A DNA stretch of 64,000 nt, taken from the NCBI RefSeq assembly GCF_021390495.1, contig NZ_JAJEJP010000001.1:2666001-2730000 (forward strand), read 5' to 3'. Origin of the DNA: Paraburkholderia sp. ZP32-5 (GTDB lineage: Bacteria > Pseudomonadota > Gammaproteobacteria > Burkholderiales > Burkholderiaceae). Position numbers and translations under genes: made by a program. Below are positions 53,197 through 64,000 of this stretch, in pieces. The notes beneath the pieces are model-generated. The model was not told the origin of the DNA, did no database searches, and worked only from the letters and a program-made list of their open reading frames with translations. Numbering within the stretch: the first letter of the stretch is position 1; every line of letters begins with the position of its first letter.

Positions 53197-53991
53197 TCAT
53201 TGACCGGTCAGCGTATTCGACAGTTCGACGCTCGGCGTGCTCGTGTTGCCGTTCTGCGCGATCAGCAGATGAATCTGCCCCGGCAGAAGCTGGGTGATCG
53301 CACCGCCGATCGGCACCGACGTGATCAACCAGTCGGCGTTGTTCGACAGCGAGAATGCCGCCGACTGGAAGATCGGCGTCTTGCTGCCGGCCGCGGTCGC
53401 GATCAGCACGTACTGGCCGCCCGATACGTAGATCGAATCCTGGCCGCTCGGCGGCACCGCATTCTTGAACGACACGCCGGCGATCGTCGGCGACACGGAG
53501 GCGATGCTGGTCGAGTTCGCCTGCACCAGATACAGGTCGAGATTGGTCGCGTTCGCCGATGCATTGAAGCCACGCAGCCGCGCGCTATTGGTCAGCAGTC
53601 CCTTGTCGAACGGATCGTCGATCAGGCCGATATCGGGCGCGGCCAGTCCAGGCAGCGCGAGCACCGTGTACTCGTGACCTTTCGCGGCATCGGGGAACGT
53701 GCCGCTCGCGAGCGCAGTCTTGGTGCCGGTTGCCGCATACGCGACGCTCGTCGAGCCGGTGTTGATGTTGGTCAGATTCGTGACGCCCTTATAGGAGATG
53801 TTGGTCTGCCCGGAAGGCGCGGTCCCGTTGACGAGGAAATCCACCGCGGGTCCGCTCGGAATGGCGTGAATGAAATGGATCTCGGGATTGGTCAGCCCAA
53901 GCTCTTTGCCGGCGTCGTCGGAGCCACCGCCGCATGCGCTCAGAATCGATGCAACGGCAACGACCGCCGTCATGGTTCGGATCATTTTCAT
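53197..53991 (-). CDS. DUF4397 domain lipoprotein
   Basis: 264 residues from the ATG at 53991, preceded by AGGTGA; a GTG at 54000 is a less likely start. A lipoprotein signal peptide has the lipobox LSAC, followed by a Gly-rich GGGSDDAGKEL linker. The mature part consists of two DUF4397-like immunoglobulin-type modules (IHFIHAIPSGPAVDFLVNG, LRGFNASANATNLDLYLV). The family is found in exported proteins of unknown role. It probably sits in the outer membrane or periplasm. It is divergent from fadH, and no functional link is apparent. Confidence 0.85.
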   Translation of the reverse strand: MKMIRTMTAVVAVASILSACGGGSDDAGKELGLTNPEIHFIHAIPSGPAVDFLVNGTAPSGQTNISYKGVTNLTNINTGSTSVAYAATGTKTALASGTFPDAAKGHEYTVLALPGLAAPDIGLIDDPFDKGLLTNSARLRGFNASANATNLDLYLVQANSTSIASVSPTIAGVSFKNAVPPSGQDSIYVSGGQYVLIATAAGSKTPIFQSAAFSLSNNADWLITSVPIGGAITQLLPGQIHLLIAQNGNTSTPSVELSNTLTGQ

Positions 53992-54302
53992 TGTGTTCAC
54001 CTGTCTCTATGTTGGGCTCTCAACCCATCGCCCATTGATATGCGGGCTTCCGCCGCGACCCGCGCGGACACCCCCTCCCATCCGCCCGATACGGCACGCC
54101 GATGATTCGAGTGGCGCAAGCCGAACCGATGTGGACGCTCGCAATGAGCAATGCGTGTGCCGCGAGGGTCGGAGCGACATATGCGCGCCGACAGGCACGC
54201 CGAACGACAACGCTTCGCGCGGATTTAGAATTTTTCCTCGGCGCTGCCGCACACCGCGCGGTGTATCGTTCGGGCGGCTCCCTTCCTTACACGGTCTGCT
54301 GA
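53992..54302. other. Divergent intergenic region before fadH
   Basis: 311 bp holding the presumed promoters of the DUF4397 gene and fadH. I see no clear motif, RNA or small gene. Confidence 0.45.
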
Positions 54303-56351
<2,049 letters not shown>

Positions 56352-56391
56352 AGCGCTACCCCAAGGCTCCGGGGCCACGCGTCACCACACG

Positions 56392-57321
56392 TCACGCGCC
56401 GTGCTTTTTCCGGTAATCGAACCAGAAAGACAGCCCCACGCTGGTCAGAATCACGATCGTCGCGACCACCGTGTAACGCGTGACCGCCTCGCCGAGCAGC
56501 AACGCGCCGAGCACGACCGCGACCACCGGATTCACATACATGCAACTGCTCGCGATGATCGGACTGGTGTGGCGAATCAGGTAGCCGTATGCGACATACG
56601 CGGCCACCGTGCCGATCAGCATCAGATAGACGAATGCGACGATCGGCAGGAAATGCAGCGTGAGCATCCGTTCGCCCGACACCCACGCGACCAGCGTCGA
56701 GATCGCGCCGCCGAGGCCGATCTGTAGCGCGGTGGACAGAAACAGGTCCGACGGCAGCTTCAGTTGTCCGGCCAGATGCGCGCCGCCGGCCCAGAACAGC
56801 GCGCCGCACAGAATCGCGAGACTGCCGCCCGCCGAACCGGGCGCGCTGTCGCCGTGACTCAGAATCACGATACCGACGAGCCCGAGGCCCACCGCGAACC
56901 ATTCGCCGCGGCCGATCTTGCGACCGGCGACAGCCGCGATCACGGTCGCGAACAGCGGTACGGTCGCGACCATCACCGCTGCTGTACCGGTGCCGACCGT
57001 GCGCATCCCGTACGCGAGCATGCCGCTCGACAGACCGACGAGCATCGTGCCGACCAGTCCCGCGTTACGGATTTCGGCGAAGCTCGGCGGGATCGGCTTG
57101 CGGCGCACCGCGAACACGAACAGACCGATACCCGCGAACAGATTGCGCAGACCGGACAGCAGCAACGGCGGAAACGAGCCGAGCGCGACATGGATCGTCA
57201 GATAGGTCGAGCCCCACACCAGATAAACGACGGCGAGCGCGAGCGCAATCTGCCCGTTGCGCGACTGCGGCAAACGGATCGGCCACGCGCGCGAAGAAAA
57301 GCCTGGGCGTTGCAGCGACAT
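56392..57321 (-). CDS. EamA family (DMT superfamily) transporter
   Basis: 309 residues from the ATG at 57321 (MSLQRPGFSSRAWPIRL). Ten hydrophobic helices form two EamA repeats: the first begins LALAVVYLVWGSTYLTI, the second near LAILCGALFWAGGAHLAG. Members export metabolites or amino acids; the substrate is not evident from sequence. A charged tail ending YRKKHGA closes the protein. It converges with fadH and lies downstream of the MXKDX unit on the same strand, from which a terminator separates it. Confidence 0.9.
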   Translation of the reverse strand: MSLQRPGFSSRAWPIRLPQSRNGQIALALAVVYLVWGSTYLTIHVALGSFPPLLLSGLRNLFAGIGLFVFAVRRKPIPPSFAEIRNAGLVGTMLVGLSSGMLAYGMRTVGTGTAAVMVATVPLFATVIAAVAGRKIGRGEWFAVGLGLVGIVILSHGDSAPGSAGGSLAILCGALFWAGGAHLAGQLKLPSDLFLSTALQIGLGGAISTLVAWVSGERMLTLHFLPIVAFVYLMLIGTVAAYVAYGYLIRHTSPIIASSCMYVNPVVAVVLGALLLGEAVTRYTVVATIVILTSVGLSFWFDYRKKHGA

Positions 57322-57688
57322 GGGTTCAGCGTGGCCGTGCCGGGCAGCGTGCCGCGACTGCGCTGAAGACGGTCGAACGAACCGGCGCACGCCACGGCGG
57401 CGATGCGGTTCGATTGGCGGAACTGACGGGCATGTGGGGGAAGCGGAAAGACGATAGACGGCCGGGAAAGGCCAACGCAGGAGCACCGCATTATGCAGTA
57501 AGCGCCCCGCGCATCGCTCGGGAGAATCGTAACTTTTGGCGTGCCTGCAACAGAAAAGCCGGGGAAGCCCCGGCTTTTCGCTTACTTCGAACTACGCGAC
57601 TAATTCGGCCGGGGCACGGCGTCGCCTTGCCCCGGTGAAATCCGCGCGAATCGTTCAGGACCCGCGCTCAGGACCTGCGCTCAGGACC
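57322..57688. other. Non-coding gap between the EamA and MXKDX genes
   Basis: 367 bp with a terminator (57554-57578) and a 13-bp triplicated sequence next to the MXKDX stop codon. No gene is evident. The portion beside 57322 should contain the EamA promoter. Confidence 0.5.
57554..57578. terminator. Terminator closing the MXKDX/MsrP operon
   Basis: An 11-bp stem, AAAAGCCGGGG / CCCCGGCTTTT, has a 3-base loop and T residues at the 3' end on either strand. It lies about 110 bp downstream of the MXKDX gene. Confidence 0.85.
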
Positions 57689-57690
57689 TC
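57655..57690. repeat. 13-bp tandem triplication TCAGGACCYGCGC
   Basis: Three head-to-tail units (57655, 57668 and 57681, the last diverging after 9 bases) run up to the stop codon of the MXKDX gene. Confidence 0.8.
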
Positions 57691-57937
57691 AGTTCGCCAT
57701 CGCGCCCGACGCCTCGTGCTTCATGCCCATCGCGCCGCCCTTCTTCATCGAATCGTGCTTCATCGCGTCCTTTTTCATGCCGTCCTTCGACATGCTGTCT
57801 TTGGACATCGAATCTTTCGCCATGCTGTTCTTCGACATCGCGTCGTTGGACATCGCGCCGCTCGCCTGCGCGAAAGCGGTGCCGGCGCCCGTCAGCAGCG
57901 CAACAGTCGTGATAGTGGCGATTGCAATCTTTTTCAT
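57689..57937 (-). CDS. Met-rich MXKDX pentapeptide repeat protein
   Basis: 82 residues. A signal peptide ends at TAFA|QA (residue ~23). The mature ~58 residues consist largely of pentapeptides of the form M-x-K-D-x (MSKNS, MAKDS, MSKDS, MSKDG, MKKDA, MKHDS) and contain 11 methionines. This matches the known exported MXKDX repeat family (penta_MxKDx), whose role is not established. It is the last gene of a same-strand group with an MsrP-like molybdoenzyme, a b-type cytochrome and DUF1223. That placement suggests the methionines act as an oxidant sink that the neighbouring enzyme could repair, as with MrpX/YedY1 in Azospira. Confidence 0.9.
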   Translation of the reverse strand: MKKIAIATITTVALLTGAGTAFAQASGAMSNDAMSKNSMAKDSMSKDSMSKDGMKKDAMKHDSMKKGGAMGMKHEASGAMAN

Positions 57938-58067
57938 GGGATGACTCCGTAGTAGGTAGATCGATCAAAAACCGGCCAGCGCCGGCGTATTTCCGAAGCC
58001 GCTGCCGCGAGCGTTCGCGGGCGCCGCGTGCATCGCACAACCTGCACGCGCGCCGCTACCGCGCGCG

Positions 58068-58883
58068 TCAGGAGCCTCCGAACCAGTTGTAGCCCTGGTC
58101 GACCCAATAGCCGCCAGGGTAGGTGTTGGTGACGAATATCTCGACGATGTGCTTCGGATTCTTGTAGCCGAGCTTGGTCGGCATGCGCAGCTTCATCGGG
58201 TAGCCGTATTGCGCCGGCAGAAGCTTGCCGTCGTACGAAAACGTCAACAGTGTTTGCGGATGCAGCGCGGTCGGCATATCGATGCTTTCGTAGTAGTCGT
58301 CCGCGCATTTGAAGCCGACGTATTTCGCTGTCGTGTCCGCGCCGACGCGTCGCAGAAAATCGCTGAACGGCGTGCCGCCCCAGCGGCCGATCGCGCTCCA
58401 TCCCTCCACGCAGATATGCCGCGTGATCTGCTCCGCGTGCGGCAGCGCGTAAAGCTCGGGCAGCGTCCACACGCGCTGGCCGGTCACGAGACCGCTTACC
58501 TTCAGACGGTAGCCGTCACCGTCGACCTGCGGCACCTCGTCGACGCCGTAGAACGCGTTGAACGGGAACGGCCGCGTGATCTGCGCCTCGGTATAGGTCG
58601 GCGCAAGCTGCCGAGGGTCGAACAGCGCGGCCTGCGCGCGGTCGTTCAGCCGCGATACGGCGGTCAGGAAGTGATTGACCGACGTGTCGTCGGTCAGCGA
58701 GCAACCGGTCAGCATCGACAGTCCGCCGAGCGTCAGCAACTGCTTGCCGAACAGGCGGCGTGACGGCATCGCGAGTTCGCGCCGCGCATCGATCAGGATC
58801 GACTCGCGGTCGAGCTTCTGAAGCGCGTTTTGCGCGGGTGGGGCCGCCGGGTCGGCCGGGGGTTGAGCGAGCGGCTTGGTCAT
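58068..58883 (-). CDS. MsrP/YedY-like sulfite-oxidase-family molybdoenzyme
   Basis: 271 residues of the sulfite oxidase fold. The molybdenum-ligand cysteine lies in HICVEGWSAIGRWGG, followed by KCADDYYES and AQYGYPMKLRMPTKLGYK. The N-terminal region is unusual: ~40 polar residues, then SRRLFGKQ, a twin-arginine motif, a hydrophobic stretch and a lipobox-like LTGC, so it may be a Tat-exported lipoprotein. Relatives reduce methionine sulfoxide in periplasmic proteins, using a membrane heme partner. It lies 72 bp downstream of the b-type cytochrome and 130 bp upstream of the Met-rich protein gene. A sulfite oxidase or YedY-like function cannot be separated by sequence alone. Confidence 0.85.
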   Translation of the reverse strand: MTKPLAQPPADPAAPPAQNALQKLDRESILIDARRELAMPSRRLFGKQLLTLGGLSMLTGCSLTDDTSVNHFLTAVSRLNDRAQAALFDPRQLAPTYTEAQITRPFPFNAFYGVDEVPQVDGDGYRLKVSGLVTGQRVWTLPELYALPHAEQITRHICVEGWSAIGRWGGTPFSDFLRRVGADTTAKYVGFKCADDYYESIDMPTALHPQTLLTFSYDGKLLPAQYGYPMKLRMPTKLGYKNPKHIVEIFVTNTYPGGYWVDQGYNWFGGS

Positions 58884-58955
58884 GATTCGAGGTCCGTTAC
58901 GTTAGCGTGTTGCTTCGCTTGAAGGTCGTGAATCGGTATGGGCTCGGCTGCGCGC

Positions 58956-59594
58956 TCATCGTCCGCGCAGCATCGCGAGCAGCGAGCGCGGCACCAGCGC
59001 GACCATCACCAGATGCACGGCGAGAAACGCGGCAAGCAGCGACATCGCGCAGAAGTGGACGACGCGGGCGTTGTCGTAGCCGCCCATCAGTTCGCGCAGC
59101 AGCGGAAACTGCACCGATTTCCAGATCGCGAGCCCCGACAGCACCAGCACGATCAGGTCTGCGATCGCGAAGAGGTAGGCGAATTTCTGCACCGCGTTGT
59201 AGATGCGCAGATCGTCGTGCGCGAGCTTGCCGCGCAGCGCGGCGACGAAATCGCGCAGCACCGCGGCCGGCGTGAGCGGCCAGAACTTGCGCACGAAACG
59301 CCCGCTCGCGAGATTGAGCGCGACGTACACGAGGCCGTTGAACACGAGTAGCCACATCGCCGCGAAATGCCATTGCAGCGCGCCGCCGAGCCAGCCGCCG
59401 AGCGTGATCCCAGGCGGAAAGCTGAACGCCGGGAAGATCGGCGACGCGTCGTAGATGCGCCAGCCCGACAGCATCATCACGATCGCCGCGAGCGCGTTGA
59501 GCCAATGCGTGATGCGCACCCACCGCGGATGAATGACGCCACGCTGGTTCGGTGCGGCCGGCACGCTGTTGTGCAGTGCATGAGGGGTTGCCAT
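58956..59594 (-). CDS. Cytochrome b561-type membrane protein
   Basis: 212 residues with four hydrophobic helices and paired histidines: HWLN in helix 1, HFAAM in helix 2, HFCAM and HLVMV in the later helices, ligands for two b-type hemes. It resembles cytochrome b561/Ni-Fe-hydrogenase b subunits (PF01292-type) rather than MsrQ/YedZ. It most likely passes electrons from quinol to the periplasmic molybdoenzyme encoded next on the same strand (72 bp). The start ATG at 59594 is the natural one for MATPHALHNSVPAAPNQRG. Confidence 0.88.
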   Translation of the reverse strand: MATPHALHNSVPAAPNQRGVIHPRWVRITHWLNALAAIVMMLSGWRIYDASPIFPAFSFPPGITLGGWLGGALQWHFAAMWLLVFNGLVYVALNLASGRFVRKFWPLTPAAVLRDFVAALRGKLAHDDLRIYNAVQKFAYLFAIADLIVLVLSGLAIWKSVQFPLLRELMGGYDNARVVHFCAMSLLAAFLAVHLVMVALVPRSLLAMLRGR

Positions 59595-59654
59595 GAGACT
59601 CTCGCTGTAATGGGGATCAGGAATGCGGCAGGCCGGATATCGATGGCATTCCGG

Positions 59655-60587
59655 TCAGTTGCAGGCGGGCAGGTCGGCGGCTTGCAGCACGTCGCCGGTC
59701 GCGTCGTTCTCGACGAAGGCCACCACGCCGAAGCGCTTGGCGGGCGCGTGTGCGTTCGCGTCGGTGGGGACGTCGTCGATATGGACGTTCTGACGAATCC
59801 GCGCACGGCCCTCGACCAGCGGCACCGGGCCGATCCATTGCCGCACGACGCGCTCGTGATGCAGCGTCGCGCCACGGTTTTCTCCGGCACCCACTTGCGA
59901 CATCAGCGAGTTCTCGTAGACCGCCAGATAGGCGCTCAACGGCGCCGCAGTGGATGTGGCCTTGCCGTCGAACTGGGCATCGACGCCGAACACGCCCGGC
60001 GTTCCCGGTATGCCCGCCAGCCCCGCCGTGGGCGGCGTCAGCGCGAGCGCGATATTCGCCTGCGCCGGCTCGGCGACGAGTTCGTCGATACGGCGCGCGA
60101 AGCTGTCGCGTTGCGACCAGTCGCGCAACTCGCGGCCGGCGACGAATACTTCCGGGGTGTAGATCGTGTGCGCGCCCGCGAGATGGGTCAGCGTCTGCTG
60201 ACGCTCGGTGAAGCGATGCTGCGCAAAGCGATCGGTCCAGCCGAGGCCATCCCAGTAGTCGACATGCAACGCGAGCGGCACGACGCCGGGCGCGGCGCCC
60301 GCGCTTTTCCATTGACCGAGCCAGCGGTCCGCGGGCGGGCAGCTATCGCAGCCTTCGCTGCTGTAAAGCTCGACGAGCGCCACGCGATGCGCGGGGCTGC
60401 GGGCGGTGCAAAGGTGCTCGGCGGCGTTGGCGGCGACGCTGCTGAAGCTGAGCAGCATCAGCGCGAGACCGCATGCGAAACAGGACGCGGCTGCGGATGC
60501 AGCTTTGAAAGCCGCTCTGGATGCGGCTTTCACCGCGACCGGCAGTTTGAAACGTTGAAGTGCCGGGCGACTAAGCGCGGTTGACAT
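59655..60587 (-). CDS. DUF1223 exported thioredoxin-like protein
   Basis: 310 residues from the ATG at 60587 (MSTALSRPALQRF), supported by GGAG upstream. A long N-region and a hydrophobic segment end near ANAA|EH, so it is exported. The mature protein begins VALVELYSSEGCDSCPPADRWL; the CxxC (CDSC) in a thioredoxin-like fold is the DUF1223 hallmark. It may exchange disulfides in the periplasm. It is the first gene in transcription order of the unit with cytochrome b, the MsrP-like enzyme and the Met-rich protein. The substrate is unknown. Confidence 0.87.
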   Translation of the reverse strand: MSTALSRPALQRFKLPVAVKAASRAAFKAASAAASCFACGLALMLLSFSSVAANAAEHLCTARSPAHRVALVELYSSEGCDSCPPADRWLGQWKSAGAAPGVVPLALHVDYWDGLGWTDRFAQHRFTERQQTLTHLAGAHTIYTPEVFVAGRELRDWSQRDSFARRIDELVAEPAQANIALALTPPTAGLAGIPGTPGVFGVDAQFDGKATSTAAPLSAYLAVYENSLMSQVGAGENRGATLHHERVVRQWIGPVPLVEGRARIRQNVHIDDVPTDANAHAPAKRFGVVAFVENDATGDVLQAADLPACN

Positions 60588-60756
60588 GACGTGCTCCAAT
60601 CAGGAATTGCACGTTTGTCGAACCGCGCGGCGAGTTATGACACGCTCGCTTTAAATTTTTTTTCGGGCAGACGAGCCGCGTGAATTTCCCCGTCGGCCGC
60701 GCGCCGATTCATTGACGACCAGCCGCCAGCTACAAGCCGGCCGGCCAGCCCGCCCC

Positions 60757-61221
60757 TCACTCGTAGCTGACGACAACCGCCACGCGCGTGTCGGCGCTCG
60801 CGCCCTTCGCTTTAAGCGTCAGCACGCCGCCGGTGCGGCTCACTTCGTAGTGACCATCGCGGGCGGTCGTCACGCGTCCGCTGCCGTCGACGAAACGCGC
60901 CGCGACGAGATCGTGCGCCGCCGCATTACCGTTGACTTCGAACGCGACATCCGCGCCACTGCCGACGCCAGGCGGCGCGCTGAACGTCACCGATCGCATC
61001 AGCCCCTGGCCGGCCACGCTCGCGCCGCTGACTCCTGCCTGCGCACCGGCGGGCATCGCATCCGCGCTGATCCGCAGTTGCGGCGCGACGATCATGCCGA
61101 CAAACCGGATCACCCCGCCATTCGCCGCCGATACCGCCAGCGGCGCAGCCAGTAACGCCGCGGCTGCCACCGCCATCGCGCCCGTGCTCAACGTCCGCCA
61201 TTGCCTCGTTTCCGCTTTCAT
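60757..61221 (-). CDS. Exported protein of unknown function (fimbrial-like look)
   Basis: 154 residues from the ATG at 61221, preceded by AGGAGAGG. A signal peptide ends at AVSA|AN. The mature part (ANGGVIRFVGMIVAPQLRIS, later GVLTLKAKGASADTRVAVVV, ending SYE) has the length, leading strand and terminal beta-strand pattern of type 1 fimbrial subunits. It lacks the usual conserved cysteines and no chaperone/usher gene is near. I recognise no family with confidence. It is same-strand and 169 bp upstream of the DUF1223 gene, so it may or may not share the transcript. Confidence 0.7.
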   Translation of the reverse strand: MKAETRQWRTLSTGAMAVAAAALLAAPLAVSAANGGVIRFVGMIVAPQLRISADAMPAGAQAGVSGASVAGQGLMRSVTFSAPPGVGSGADVAFEVNGNAAAHDLVAARFVDGSGRVTTARDGHYEVSRTGGVLTLKAKGASADTRVAVVVSYE

Positions 61222-61953
61222 GCGCACCTCTCCTGTCAATCGGCTCGAATCGCCTTGAATTGCCTCGCACCATTCACCCACTGTCCCGCGCGATGCGTCG
61301 CGCCAGGCAGTGGCCTTCGTTGCATGCTCAATAACGGCACTTCTTTCGAGTGGCTTGAACGCCTTGCGCACGACTACTTTGGCGGTTCGCCTATTCGCCG
61401 CTCCCTCCGGATTGCGGCGCACGAAAGAGGCTCGCCGAGCCGCGTGGCGTCGCCACGGGAAAGCGCGTCTGACAGCGTGCTAACATCCAGCTTTCATCTG
61501 TTGCTTTGCAGCGCTAGCGGGTGCTGGCTCTCTGGCCCTTTCGCACCGCGCGCGGCTTCGCTTTGCTTCATTGCGCACCGCGCGCCTGCCCGCTTCCGCG
61601 CACCAAGTTGTCCGCGTTTTTTCAACGTTTTTTCAACACTTCTTCAATCACCTGGCCGCTTTCCCGTGACTCCGATGCGCCGACCGACTTGCCACGCTCT
61701 CACCCGCCTGCGCCGCTGCCGCGCGAGCGGCTGCGCACGTGCGAGCGTCGCCCCACGCACTACCGGCGAAACGACCCCCACGCCCCCGCTTCCCGCCGCC
61801 CGGCGCCCGTTCTGACGCAGCCCTCCGATGACCCGGGCCGCGCGAGCGGGCTCCGGGCTCATCTGATGCGTGACCGGCTTATCCCTTATTTGCATGCCAC
61901 TGCGCGCGCCGCCGCGCGTCGCATCCAATGCACACCGATACGGAGCACTCTCC
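61222..61953. other. Non-coding gap upstream of rnk
   Basis: 732 bp between the divergent exported protein gene and rnk. It contains a short repeated GTTTTTTCAAC (near 61615 and 61625). I see no gene or terminator. The right-hand end should contain the rnk promoter. Confidence 0.45.
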
Positions 61954-62355
61954 ATGAAAAAGACCCGCACCTGTTACCTGACCGAACTCGACGTCGCTCG
62001 TCTCGAAAAGCACGCGGCCACGGACGCGAAACTGCAGGACATGCTCGATGACGTGCTCGAACGCGCCGTCATCGTCGATTCGCGCGAAATCCCCGCCGAC
62101 GTCGTCACGATGAATTCGCAGGCGACGCTGGTCGACGAAGCAAGCGGCGAGCAGATGACGTGGACCGTCGTCTATCCTCCCGACGCCGACTTCGCGCACG
62201 GCCGGCTGAATGTGTTCTCGCCGGCCGGCCTCGCGCTGCTCGGCGCGAAGCGCGGCGAGCGCATCCGCTTCACGCCGCCGAGCGGCACGCAAAAGGAACT
62301 GAAGCTCGCGCGCATCCTGTATCAACCGGAAGCCGCCGACGATTTTTCGCGGTAA
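61954..62355 (+). CDS. rnk: Regulator of nucleoside diphosphate kinase (Rnk, GreA-like)
   Basis: 133 residues from the ATG at 61954 (MKKTRTCYLTELDVARLEKH). A short N-terminal helical part precedes a GreA/GreB-type C-terminal domain (VVYPPDADFAHGRLNVFSPA, GLALLGAKRGERIRF). Rnk proteins bind RNA polymerase in the secondary channel and affect NTP levels and alginate-type polysaccharide in Pseudomonas. This copy has the usual length. It is monocistronic and followed after 145 bp by a TPP riboswitch. Confidence 0.92.
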   Translation: MKKTRTCYLTELDVARLEKHAATDAKLQDMLDDVLERAVIVDSREIPADVVTMNSQATLVDEASGEQMTWTVVYPPDADFAHGRLNVFSPAGLALLGAKRGERIRFTPPSGTQKELKLARILYQPEAADDFSR

Positions 62356-62500
62356 GCCGCGCGCCGGGCCTCATCGCCCGGCTTCATACATCACGATCCG
62401 ATTCGGCATAGGAAAAAAATAGGACATCGCCGACGGATCGCGAATGGCAATCTGACAGGTTGCCAAACGGCCGGCCGCCGGTGTATCGTGTGCGCTGCTA

Positions 62501-64000
<1,500 letters not shown>

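Noticed and set aside
60757..61221. Firm call as a type 1 fimbrial subunit
   Set aside because: Length and strand pattern are similar, but the conserved cysteines and any chaperone/usher genes are missing, so it is left as unknown.

Overview
The window looks like part of the main chromosome of a high-GC betaproteobacterium of the Burkholderia/Paraburkholderia type. The evidence is the gene content: a glnA-glnL-glnG nitrogen cluster, back-to-back argA and hrpA, a YadA-type trimeric autotransporter, paired DUF1328 proteins, an entericidin-type lipoprotein and a methionine-rich MXKDX repeat protein. Both edges cut genes: an xthA-like nuclease at the left and thiC at the right. I see no prophage, insertion sequence, rRNA or CRISPR array. 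One tRNA-Leu(UAA) is present.

Layout. 1-13 kb: xthA, an S9 prolyl oligopeptidase, the nitrogen regulators glnG and glnL, and glnA, whose upstream region carries a sigma-54 promoter and NtrC-like enhancer sites. Then come a rhodanese, a CinA/MoeA-type molybdopterin-binding protein, an EI24 membrane protein, a sterol-desaturase-type hydroxylase and an exported beta-propeller. 13-16 kb: an AT-richer non-coding stretch with an RcsAB-box-like palindrome, followed by a trimeric autotransporter adhesin. 16-25 kb: hrpA and argA diverging from a 23-bp gap built around a palindromic ATTATAAT, then yggX, and proP behind a long pyrimidine-biased leader. 25-35 kb: a run of mostly minus-strand accessory genes (phosphoesterase, two membrane proteins, cupin, RclA-like flavoprotein, GAF-PAS-GGDEF-EAL regulator, SH3/Gly-Pro-rich exported protein, SDR, small HTH protein). 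35-40 kb: a MocR-type regulator divergent from an FdhF/YdeP molybdoenzyme, a YgjP-like metallopeptidase, and a lytic transglycosylase that appears to carry a VirB9/TrbG-like domain.

40-47 kb: the tRNA, then a LacI-type regulator with its own operator, a tightly overlapping ABC importer (binding protein, two permeases, ATPase) and a GpdQ-like phosphodiesterase. Together these suggest uptake and cleavage of a phosphodiester. 47-53 kb: an MFS exporter, then a probable two-component unit (two response regulators with overlapping ATGA, and a CHASE3-like/HisKA_3 sensor kinase) enclosing a ferritin-like protein and twin DUF1328 membrane peptides, with an entericidin-like lipoprotein after it. 53-57 kb: a DUF4397 lipoprotein, FadH and an EamA permease.

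57-61 kb, the most interesting block: four same-strand genes encode a thioredoxin-like DUF1223 protein, a b-type cytochrome, an MsrP/YedY-like molybdoenzyme with a Tat-lipoprotein N-terminus, and a periplasmic Met-rich repeat protein. The set resembles the reactive-chlorine scavenging principle known from Azospira (Met-rich MrpX repaired by YedY1), but with an unusual cast. The window closes with rnk and a TPP riboswitch in front of thiC.
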